From Akebia trifoliata (lineage: Eukaryota; Streptophyta; Magnoliopsida; Ranunculales; Lardizabalaceae), in the NCBI GenBank assembly GCA_017979445.1, contig CM030719.1:21669292-21733291 (forward strand): a stretch of 64,000 nucleotides of DNA. Reading direction: 5' to 3'. Every line of letters begins with the position of its first letter. Within the stretch, counting starts at the first letter, position 1. Made by a program: the position numbers and the translations under genes. The notes beneath the pieces were generated by a model. The model was given only the letters and a program-made list of their open reading frames with translations. It ran no database searches and was not told the origin of the DNA. Positions 21,001 through 32,283 of the stretch are shown here, in pieces.

Positions 21001-23562
21001 CCAGTTTTCTACCATGCAACTATGATCATCCGGCCTAAAATAAATAACGGAACGAAAAGTAAACATCGCATCGCTCTAACAGAAAGTAAATAAACATGCA
21101 ACCAGTAATATTATCCCTAGATATCTGTTCACCAACCTATACATAATATAATAATGTAAAATACAGACATCACTCCTCGGGTGTGACTGACATTTTACCG
21201 TTTCATACCCTTTTTTTATTTTTACAATTTTCAATCTCTTAAACAAAATATCAACTTTTTGATATTCATCAACTCAATATGAGTTCATTGAATATTAAAT
21301 CATTTTTTCAACTATGAAATTTATTTTTATCAATAACATTGAAAAAATACAAAACTTAGATCAAAACGGGGTTCGAGTGATGCACAAGACCTAATTGACG
21401 GAAATAACCCGGTGAAATATCCGACCCACGTATAATTTATTATAAAATATAATAAAACATATCAAATATGTAAGTTCTGATATGAATTTGAAATAGTCAA
21501 TTGAATTCTATATTTTTGGAAATACATCACAAATTTTTAATAAAATCCTAAATGTAATTTTCACAATCTACGATTATTAATAGAAATTGAGAGTTCCTTA
21601 TAATTTCTATTAAAAAAGGATTGAAGTGCGTGCGTGAAAATCAAGACGGTCAGCACAAAAATCTAGGTGGATCGAACTTCGAGACAGTTAATTTTTTATT
21701 TTTGAATTTGACTTAGTAGTTTTGAAGATCTTGACACCGTCGTCTTTTTTCTCTTCTACAACGAAGGATGATTTGACTCCGAAATAGGCAAAATCTGAGG
21801 TCAAAGTTACGAAACTCCTGTATATATATGACTAATATTTTATGATATGAGATGAAAGAGAAGATGAAATGAAAAAAAAGTTTGGTGGATTTTGTAGATG
21901 TCGAGGCTGCAGACATTTTTTCCTTCTACGGTGGAAGTCAACGATAGTTCGTTTGCGACGGATCTGAGTTTGAAAATTTGAAAAAAAAAAAATTTTTGTA
22001 AAATATCTGTTGGCTAGTTTTTAGTTGTTTAAAACAAAGATGAATAGTAAAAAGTTTATTTATATAAAATTTTAGGATAATTTCGATGTTTTGTCTATTG
22101 TTTCGTTCGATAATAACTTGATTGTTCGGGCTTCAAAAGTAACGAGTGAATATTTTATTTTGTATAATTTTTTATTCCGAATATGAACCCAATGGTATGA
22201 TCTAATCTTAACAATTATTCCTCTAGTAAAAATTTATTATTTTAACTTGGTCCGACTCGATAATCAAAGATTTTGCAACTTTTCTATTTAGACTCGCATT
22301 TGAATGTGCTTACAAGATAAAATATGTTTTTCAATTATTTTAAATCCAATGGTAATGTCAGATTCCATTAAAAATAATCAGATATTTTTTAAAATTTTAT
22401 CTTAATTTTCATTTTTAGAATTTTCTCAAATTTTTATTATTTATGTTTTCTCGATATACGAATCGAAACTTGAGATTTTACAGCAAAAGTATGTTGTGAA
22501 AGTAAAGATATCTCTATCGATAATAATATGTTTGCTTGATAAGCTTAGATGAAGATGAATAGTCAATGATCATTAACAATCTAGAGTAGTCAAACATATT
22601 GACATTTCGTAAAAGGACATGTATCTTATGGTCACAATCAATAGTAAATCTGAGTAAAAGAAATGATTATTCAAATGTGATAAGTACAACGTTTGATCAC
22701 AAAATCAAGAAATAACGGTATGGTACCACATCGATGAAGTCTGAAATAAATTGAAATTTTGACTGAGAGATATCTAACCGTGATTCTTAACACTTTTAGC
22801 AATTACATTACCATTACTTGTATTTAGAACTGTTAAATATATTTTATGAAATTAGTTTAATTATTTACAAACTATTCAAATGATGTTTTATTTATACTTC
22901 CAACATAATTGTGTAATTTTATTCTTATTTACACCGAAAAACTTGCATGCATTTTAAATGTTTTAGAATGATTTAAAAATTCATATTTAAGAGACTGTGA
23001 GTTTGGCATAGTTATTTACTTGTTGGATAACTTCCCATTTCTTACTCTATCATTTCAAATGCAAATCTTTCCTCAATCGATGAGCATTTAGAAAAACCTC
23101 TAGAGGCATTCCAATTTGTATGATATACAAACGATTAAAGTCTACTTTTAAGCGAAAATAGAATTATTTCTACTAGTTCAATCGTAGTTTAGGTGTTAGG
23201 ACATATTGCTTCACTTTTCTTTATTTGAAATAAAAATAAAATTTTGATATTAGTGCGAGGGTTTTTGTGTGTTGGCGAAATATTACCAAATTTTTTTTCT
23301 ATTTCGTTATTGTAGTTTTTAAGTACCATTTCACTCAGATACTTTGTGGATATTATCACGTTTATATTTCAGATTCTCTATTTTTCCTCTATAATATTAT
23401 GTTCTATTATCATAACATATATTTATGTTATTATTATTTTGGGGAGTTTTATTTTATTACCTTAAATTCTAGCATAGAATCATGGGGATTCATTTTAGAA
23501 TTTAGAGGTGCTACAGTAGTCCTCAACAACTTTTCTTCTGTTAATTATCAATTTAGTTTGTA
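18021..23562 (+). mobile_element. Family A long LTR-like unit, older copy, plus strand, split by a nested copy
   Basis: Starts tgtaatgacctaacattttt, aligning to the start of the intact family A unit at 32284. Further colinear matches include caccattagattcgtatcgaaaaa (18116), the gttaaagagcctgtgaatgc phrase (19535), and after the nested insertion gaagatgaatagtcaatgat (22550) and gaatttagaggtgctacag (23498). It interrupts the hAT relic. The right boundary is approximate and no target duplication is readable. Strong divergence indicates age. Confidence 0.75.
19720..22482 (-). mobile_element. Family A long LTR-like unit, minus strand, nested in the older copy
   Basis: The plus strand begins tgtggcgccccgtcaaat and ends gagattttaca. 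These are the inverted complements of the family A end and start. It is flanked by gcaaa at 19715-19719 and 22483-22487, a 5-bp target duplication. Length is 2763 bp with TG...CA ends, no gag, pol, PBS or PPT inside, so it behaves as a solo LTR. It splits the older copy exactly between positions matching about 34680 of the intact unit. Confidence 0.83.
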
Positions 23563-23720
23563 AGATTGAATAGTAAGGTTGAATAACTTAGTGGTGAATA
23601 CCTAGCATCAAAATCTACTATAGCCTTAACCATACGAATAAATGTTTGTATCTGAATAACATTGAAGAAATTGTTATTCTTAAAAAAAATGATATGTTAC
23701 CATCATATTCACATGTTCTT
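23563..23720 (-). pseudogene. hAT/DUF659 transposase relic, upstream part
   Basis: The minus strand gives FNVIQIQTFIRMVKAI, then VDFDARYSPLSYSTLLFNL. This is the DUF659 segment that in intact proteins directly precedes the KTFWALCGCSVMSDIW part found at about 18010. The gene is therefore split at this point by the family A LTR unit. Sequence to about 24000 may hold more of the N-terminus, but no BED zinc finger is recognisable. Confidence 0.75.
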
Positions 23721-26700
23721 TGTATTTGTTATTAATCACGTCGAAACAGTTTTTTAATGCATATCTAATGATGCATAATCAACTTGACTCTCCACGCCAT
23801 TTTTTATAAACAAAAATTTTCTACTAAATTTGTTGTTATCTCCAAAGACGACAATAATTACAATTTGAATATCCTCTAGCACTTTTAAACAAACAATAAT
23901 GTCATATCCCATAGTTTAGATAAATGTGATTTTAGTCTAAATGTCTTATCGGGATACACTATTTTTTAAAAATGCAACAAATGCACGTCATTAGCATATT
24001 ATCAAAATGAATCTATCTTCCTCATATTGTTTGTCTATATGTAAATAAACATAAATTAATAAACTGCATGCATAAATTAATATACAAAGAATTCAATTCA
24101 AGGTGAAATAAGATTTATAAAATATTCATTTTGTTAAATGATAGTTAAACTACATGCATAATATGTGATAGATGTTACGAAATCCAATTTTATTGTTTAT
24201 CAATGGTCTAGAAAAGAGTTTCAAGAACTTTTATTACATGAATTTTACGGATAAATTATACATTAAATCCTTTTATTAGACATAATGCATGATTAATCCA
24301 TATTTATCATTAATTTAAAAAAAATGTATATTGGAATTAATTGTTGTTATTTTTGTGTAACAGGAAAATGTCATAAAATTTTATAAATAATTCAAAAAAT
24401 TTAAAGCATTTATTATGAACAAAAACTCAGAAGAAGTCAACTGACCAAGACCCAAGTTAGTTAGGCTCACATTGATTGTGGTGTCCAGGTTGACTAGGAT
24501 GACGCAGTCAAGTCAGTGAGTCTAACCTCAAAGTTTGTATAGAAGTTTAGCGACTAAATATCATTTGTATTGAATTAGGATTTATGAATTTTTGTAACTA
24601 TAGAAAGTTTTTGAAATCTTAAAAATCCTAATCTAGTCTTTATAAATAGACGATCAGACCAGAGTTAAAGATATCTAGATTTTAGTTTTTGTTTAGTAAT
24701 TTTATTTTTCTGTATTTCTTCCTTTTGTTTAGAAGGAGTTGTAATCAAAGAATCTTTGTTGATTTCAAAATTCAAGAAGCAATAAAGAAGATTCATCTTT
24801 CTCGCATCTCTACTCTCTCTTTTATATCTAATTTATTTTATTTTTTATTTTATTGTTCTTACAATGACTATCAATTAAACTCTCCGTTAGATCAATCAAG
24901 AAAATTTGAGTAAATTTTTATTAATCATTTTTTTGTTCTTACAATAATGCTTGATTATTTTATTGTGATAATCTTAAGTAATTATTATAGAATTTAATAT
25001 TAATTGTTTATCAATTTTAATGATTTATTCATTAATAAGTTGAAGATAAATCATGTTTCACAAAGAACACTTAATACTTATCCTATAATCTTGACTTAAT
25101 ACGTCAATCACATATTTTGAATTTCTTTTCTATAAAATCAATTGATCTTCCGATCCACAAATATTAGTTTTATTTAATGGCTCAAGATAAATAGAGAACT
25201 ATAAAATCATTAATAGAACTTACGATGGTGGATCAAATTGTTCTAAAGTTCTTCATATTATTTTAAATTTTTGAATTTTGAATTTTTTTTAAATAGTTTA
25301 TTCTCGTAAATCATTTTTAAATTGATTGCGTAAATTTGAAGTAAAAAAGAATACCGAATTAACGTTGTCTCTATGGATCAATCATTTCTTGTCAAGGTAG
25401 TTTTGTTATTTTATTTTATCATAATCTACAACTCAATCAATTGTAACATGGGTATCACAAAGGACATAGAAAAAAGGAACATAATAAGACTTTAGGAGTT
25501 GAATGAGAATTGATATCTAAGAAATGATGAAATTGAAGGGATCACTAACATTGACATCCCCACTTCAACAAAGCATGTGATCTAGAAAATTTTCAACGTC
25601 TTCGTGCTTCTAATTTTGGGTCTCTAAACATTTAAAAAATTCAATAGTTTCAAAGTAATAAACAAAAAAAAAGACATGAAAAATTTAAAAAATAGCAATA
25701 AGCATAATAATCTAAAGCCAACTTAAGAGTCAAGACAGATAATGGTTGATGAGTAAGTTTAACCCTAATAACTTAGTAAGATTATTAGGGGTCGTTGAGT
25801 TTGTCTTATGACATCTAAAAACATGATCCGATGCCACAAAGATGTAGATATAAAATTAAGAATTAAAAAAATATTTTTCACCATTAAATTTTAACTTTAA
25901 ATTTGGGAGTTTGGTGAGAGTTCAATAATCGCTTATTTTAAAAACCTTAGATCAAGCCTAAACAAAGTTACATTATATATATTGCATTTAAATTTTTTTC
26001 CTGAAATTTAGAGGGTTGTAATGCTGAATTGCTAATTTAGTTATCCTTTTGAGCTCAATAACCTTAATAAAATTTGAATATATCAATTAACTTCAGTAGT
26101 TTGATAGTTTGATTATAGACCCAAAACAAATCCTAGGTTTGAGTCTTTAGGGATTTATTTCTTATTGAAAGTTGTAATTATCAAAAAAATAATTGAAATA
26201 GAAAAATATAGACTTTAAGATCTTTGACTCTGTGTGATATTGTGATGTCTTAATTGAAATAAATAAAAAATTATAAGTGAGGATGGAAGAGAAAGATAAA
26301 GAAAGAAAGAAATACCTCACTTACTAGAGTAGTCACTGCTTTAAACTGTTGAATGTTGGATGGAGAAGATAGAGATATTCAGATTTCAAAATTGATAAGT
26401 CCAAAATATAGTGGATGTGACTATTAGAATTGGAAGTTGAGTACTAAGTCTTTAGGAAACTAAATATTAACATATTTTTTGATCAAATAATATATTATTT
26501 ATAAATAAATAATCATTTTATAATATTTTTCATTAGAAATGAATTTTATCTAACCATTCAAATGTTTCAGAAGTATAATACTTTGATTGATAAATATAAA
26601 AAATTAATGATTTTTTAGTGAATTAAATGACTGATTTCTTACAACGTTGCTGACCAAATTGTTAAATTATATATGTACTAATTGTTGTTCCTTTAAATCT

Positions 26701-27868
26701 TTGATAATTTGATCAATCACATTTGAGTGAATATCACTGATATAAATATCATAAGGAAAATTTTTTTTCTTACCATCTTAATCAAAACTCTTCAATTAAG
26801 ATTGTGAATAATAAAAAGGAATGGGAACATATGCAAGAATATGTAAAGGGAAATTCATCTTCTTCTAACAATGTATAACAAGAATTTTTACAACATAGCA
26901 TATCCTCACATTATCATACAATACTTTTAAATGTATCTTGATATATTGTATGTGTTTTGATAAATTTTACCAATAACAATTTTATTTGAATCACAAAAAA
27001 ATTCATATCTTAACTTGACTTCATAAAAATCAATATAGTTTTTGTCTTCACCTAAAATTTATCATCTAAAATTATTTTTTTTGATGGTTTTATGCTCTAT
27101 TTTTTAATTGGATGGACCTTTTCTAATTTTCTCACATTCTTTATTAAAAATCATGTTGATCAAAGTATTAATTACTCAAACAATACATTGTAAAACAATG
27201 TAATGATATCAAAATATTCCATTCTTCATTTGAACAATATCTAAAGATAAAAATATTTGAAATATATACAATACTGAACTATTATATGTAATTCATAACT
27301 ATTTTCTAGTGTTTGGTTCTTAATATTCATCCGTCCATCCGATATCTTTGAAACTCTATAAATCGATCGTTCTTTTTCTATAGATATTAAATATTTATCA
27401 ACTTTATTTTTCTCCTTATTAAACAATCCAGTTATTATCTATTTGCACTTAGTAACTTGTATTCTTTAGGTACTTCATTAATCGACATCATCATGAAAAA
27501 TTAAAGAGACTTAGTCATATTAAAATATACTATATTTACATAAAAAATTGTGGTATTTCCATCATCATCAATTCTAGATGTTGTTTTGAATATTTCAATA
27601 CAATTATTACTACATCAAATTGTATTTATCTTAGAATTAGTTATTTATCTTAGAATTAACTATTGAGAATATTTGAAATAACTAAAGTAAAAGTCTTTCG
27701 TATATTATTACCCCCAAAAGTTCCTTTAGATTTCATTTGTTCATTTATCTTCATTTTCCTGTTTTCGTTTTTCACTTTTGAACATTATATTATACTTTAT
27801 GCTTTTATCATAGTAGTAACAAAATTCACTAGACTCTTATACGAGAGTATGACCCTATATAAGGTTCA
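23721..27868. other. AT-rich intergenic stretch, no gene recognised
   Basis: No protein motif, TSD-bounded element or RNA gene was found over these 4 kb. A leader-like stretch with a TATA motif (tataaataga, about 24640) and a pyrimidine-rich part near 24690-24860 could be a decayed LTR, but no ends pair up. The open frames here show no family features. Confidence 0.45.
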
Positions 27869-27873
27869 GGCAT

Positions 27874-30800
27874 TGAAATCGCCTCGACCCTTCTTCCCTC
27901 AATAGTGGATAGGGGTCTGATTTATTAAATGGGGGACTTTTGAAAAATGGGAGTCGCCACCTAGTTTAGGTCTAAGAACCATAAATAACTCCAAATGGAT
28001 ATGGATCGGTCCACGGATCGAAGATATGGGTAAGGGGTCAGATTACGGATTTCGGAAGGTGTTAGGCACCGAACCCGCCCGATCAAGATGATTGGTCTCT
28101 ACTACAATCCAAGATCATCCTACGGTCAACATACAGAGACTACAATCAAGGTCACAGTCCAATCATCATCATCAATTTATGTTGGGTTTGCCAAACAAAT
28201 CCTATGGCTAAAAAATTGTCCCAACTATTACACGATCATCCTTTGAATTCCATAAAATATGGAAGGGTTTGAAAAAAAATCCTGATTAGCTCCATGATCT
28301 AAAATCAGTTAGGAAATTCCATCTGCAAGTGTTTCTCAAATTGTCCAAAATAGAAACTATCAAATTAGAAATTAGGATTTCCAAATTGGAATCTGAAGTT
28401 TCCCAAATTCGTATTAAAAAAATATTTGTTGAATTCCCAAATTAGAACTTTCAAAAGATGCATTTTCCAAAATAAAAAGGTTCCAAAATGTAAACTCCCG
28501 AATTAAAAACTCCCAACTTTCCATGAATGTGAACCTTCTTAATATAAGAACGCAGAATCTTCTAAATTGAAAAATTGATAAAGTATGAAATTCCTAAAAT
28601 AGAAATTTACAAGTATGTATCTTTCTCAAAATAGAAAATTATGCAACCTCCTATTAGAAGGTTTCCAAATATGAACTTTCAAAACAAAATCATGAATAAG
28701 AGTTTCCGAATTAGAAAATTGTGAATTTGTAACAAATTACTAACTTGGAAATCAGCAAAATAGCAATGAAAGGTTCCACAACTTGGAAATCAGCAAAATA
28801 GCAAATTGGAGATCGACAAACACCAACGTATACAAAATTTCCAATTTCGAATGATTCTTAAATCGACCCAAACGGGCAAGCATCTAGGACCATCAATTTT
28901 TCCAAAATAACTATCATGCAACGACATATTCAAATTTTCAGCAAAATTTATCATTCAACAATATACATACTCGTCATGCTCAAAGAAAATACATCATCAC
29001 AAGTTCATAAAAAATGCATAAAAAAATAAAATCAAATAAAGACGAGTAAAAAAAAATTATTTCCTAATCCTATCAATATGCAAAAATAAATAAAAAAATT
29101 GAACAAAACATAAAAAATAATTCCTAAAAGATTAGCCTAACCGTATTGATAAAAATATATATATATATATATATAAGAAATACTCTCCTAGTCTTACCAC
29201 GATAAAAATATAAAAACGCATTAATAAAAAAATTATCAAATCCTACGCGATATGCAAGAATAAACAAAAAAATAAATAAAAGTAAACTTACCTACTGAAT
29301 CGAGAATAATGGGTTGATTCCTTCAGGTAGGACTCGAAGACCCGTGAATACAGGCAATAGCATGGACAGTGAGATGTACACCTTGATGCGCACTATACTG
29401 ATGCTGTGACAGCAACACGAAGGGTCTGAGCCAAGAAGCGAAAGTATTATGCAAAGAAGACAATGGCTGAGAGAGATGGCTATTGGGACACTGACTGGAG
29501 GTGAAGGCTGGAAAAGGCGTCGCTGGGCAGTAAGTCTAGGTGTTGCAGATGTAATGGGGAAGAAGAAGAAGTTGTTGCAGAGAAGGGAAGAAGATGAAGA
29601 CGGCTATTGCAGGTGAGGAGTATAATGACATTCTTCTTGTAGAGAGGAGTAGAGAGAAGCTGTTGGACGTTGGGCAGCAAGGAATAGAGACAAAGGAGGG
29701 TTGGGGCGTTGTTTTGTAGCACCGAGTCGAACAAAGGGGCTGGGCAGCAAGGTTGCAAAAGAGATGGATTGCAGCAAGGCGTCCTCTCTTCTTTTCTCTT
29801 CTCTTTCTCTCTTTGTTTTATTGAGATGTTCTAATGGAGATGTGAGAGAGATGAGGGAGATGAAGTCGAGCTCAGCCGAGAAGCGGAGAAGAGTCACGTT
29901 TTTAAGAGAAAAGACCCCTTCTCACGTTGGAGTAAAAAGGAGTTGGCTATCTTGCAGAACGTGAGGGCGGAGAGTTGAGACGTTAAGAGTGTGGGCTGTG
30001 TTGGGGCAAGTAGAACGTGAGAGATGGAGAGAGAGAGAGAAAGAAGAAGATTCTTAGAGAGTAAGAGAGGGCTGTTGAAGGTGATGATGGTATGCTACAA
30101 TGGAATTCTGAATGGATGAAGCAGCAAGTTGCTGTATTTTACAGCAATGGAAAGAAGTAGCAAGTTGCTGATTTTTAGCAACAATGGAGAAGAAGATGTT
30201 TTAACATTGTAGCAGCATTGCTGTGCTTCAGGTTCAGCCCCAAGGACTTTGAGTGAGGCCTTGAAGGAAGAAGAAGCCATTCCTTCTCTTGAGCAGTCCT
30301 CTTCGAGAAGAAGAAGAGAAGAGGATCTCTCTTCTTTAATAGAAAATCGAATTTTCTATTTTTTAATTTTTTCTCTTTCTAATTCTTTTTGTTTTCTTTC
30401 TCTTTTCTTCTTGTTTTTTACACGTTTTTCCTTTTAGGAGAATGATGGTGGGACGATCCCACGCTACTCGTACTTTTGTTAATTCTTTGATGCTTACGTC
30501 TTGAGTGGTTGATTTTGGTTGTTTAAAAAATTTGTTTTAAATTTTATTGGTTTAATTTTGATTTCAATTTTTGTTGGTTTTAAATTTGATTTCGAATCTT
30601 AATTTGAGTTTTAATCGCCCATTTGATATATTTGTTTTGTCGATTGATTTGAATTTGATTTCGATTTTAATTTGTTCGTCGATTTTATTTTGATTTCGAT
30701 TTGGATTTAATTTCTAATTTTAATCGTTTGGTTTTTAATTAGATTAGATTTTAATTGTTAATTTTGAATTGTTTAACTTTGAATTGAATTTTAATTGTTT

Positions 30801-31597
30801 AATTTTGGATTAGATTTAAATTTTTTTTTATTTTGAATTAGATTTTGATTGTTTAATTTTGAATTAAATATTAGTTGTTTAATTTCGAATCGGATTTTAA
30901 TTGTTTAATTTCAAGTTTTATTTTATTTTATTTTTTAATTTTGAATTAGATTTTAATTGTTTAATTTTGGATTAAATTTTAAGTTTTTATTATATTTTCC
31001 TAAGATTGTTTAATTTTGGATTAAATTTTAAGTTTTTATTATATTTTCCTAAGGATCGAGATCTCTAAATTGAGTTTGGAGGTCAAGGGGCATTTCGGTC
31101 ATTTTTATGATTTTTCTTAAATTTCTCTGTTTTCATCGATTTGGGTCCCGTTAGACTCGAAATCATGTTCTGAGTGCAATGGAGGTATTTTCGAAGTCTT
31201 TCGGAGGTTTGAAATTTATGAGGGGTATTTTTGTCATTTTGTCGATTTTTGCGAATTTTTACGAATTCTGGCGTGAGGTTTCTTTTAGTCCCAATGTAAT
31301 TATTTCTATGTTTCAAAGTCGTATTTTCCTAGCATGGCGAGGTCTCTAGGTTATCGAACTGTGTGACGAGCCTAAGCGTGTGTGCTTGCTAAATCGGGTG
31401 TGACGTATGGCGATCCTAAGCGTGCGTAAATTTCTATGTCGAGTCGCAACGAGTAGGGGAGATGAAAAGAGTGGAAACGAGGGGAATCAGGGAAAGTACT
31501 CACAAGCCTTCGAGTTCTTTACGATCATCATTAGGAATTCACGGTAACCGGGTGACGAATTGTCGAATTAGGCAGATGTAAAAATGGGGTGTCTACA
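27874..31597 (-). mobile_element. Family B solo LTR, Tat/Ogre-like Ty3-gypsy (3.7 kb)
   Basis: On the minus strand it begins tgtagacaccccattttta (31597 downward) and ends gaggcgatttca at 27874. A direct repeat ggcat lies at 27869-27873 and 31598-31602, a 5-bp target duplication. Near the 27.9-28.1 kb end are gagtcgccacctag and ggtgttaggcacc, phrases common to long Tat/Ogre LTRs. No gag or pol is present between the ends, so this is most simply a solo LTR. The many short frames at 29.4-30.4 kb are by-products of GA-rich sequence. Confidence 0.8.
30480..31053. repeat. TTTAATTG/TTTTGAATTAGA degenerate tandem array
   Basis: The phrase gtttaattttgaattagatt recurs with small changes about 20 times inside the family B LTR. 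The last part contains a perfect 49-bp direct duplication, 30956-31004 and 31005-31053, differing in no base by eye. Confidence 0.85.
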
Positions 31598-31602
31598 GGC
31601 AT

Positions 31603-31800
31603 ACATAGGAGTAACAATCTCAACACAACCCGTGAACACAACTTGAAAACGATATGAAGTTAGTGGGTTTGGGTTAAGTCTACTTGGGTTTGGGTCATAA
31701 TAGTGTCAACATGTCTAACACGATTATTAAATGGTTTGGATTTGGATTTTGGGTGTCAACCCGCCTGACCCGTTTAGATGCGTTTAGTTATTCTGTCATT
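31603..31800. other. Possible hAT subterminal sequence
   Basis: Repeated gggtttgggtt and a gtcaacccgcctgacccgtt phrase resemble subterminal repeats of Ac-like elements. No TIR pair or TSD was found, so this is only suggestive. Confidence 0.3.
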
Positions 31801-32166
31801 AATATAATTTTAAAGATATCAACAATTATTTAAGAATTTTTTAAATAATTAATTTTTTTTCTAGAATTTTCTAGAACTTTTTCATAATACATTTTATTTT
31901 ATCCAATTTTACAAAATATAAAAGGTGTTTTAAGATATTTTTAAATTAATAAATGGTTAAGATTTAGTTTGGAAAAGAAAAAAAATATTTTTCTTAATAA
32001 GTTATTTATTTATATTTATATCATTTTACTCTATTTTTTCTATTAAAACTTAGAGGTATGTAGTGTTTAATTTCTAATATTAGCAAAATGACCCTCAATA
32101 AGATTTAAGATCTTCCTAAGTAAAGTTATTATGTCTCATGTGATAATGAAATTTACTTTGCTTAGC

Positions 32167-32201
32167 CAACAACAACAACAACAATAATAATAATAATAAT
32201 G
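32167..32201 (+). repeat. Compound microsatellite (CAA)n(TAA)n
   Basis: About five CAA units run directly into about six TAA units. Confidence 0.9.
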
Positions 32202-32283
32202 AAATACACTTTCCCCACTAAGTTAGTAAGTAAGGAAAGTTTTCTGATCACATCACCTTATAATATCTAAAAACGTGATTTGA

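Noticed and set aside
24300..24950. Possible decayed LTR with TATA motif and pyrimidine-rich leader
   Set aside because: No matching second end, no PBS/PPT and no target duplication could be found.
25430..25470. Possible degenerate retrotransposon primer-binding site (catgggtatcacaaagg)
   Set aside because: No LTR end precedes it and no gag follows.
29480..29964. Overlapping frames of 87-97 codons on both strands near 29.5-30.0 kb
   Set aside because: They lie inside the family B LTR, in GA/CT-rich sequence with Ser/Leu/Arg-biased translations and no motif.
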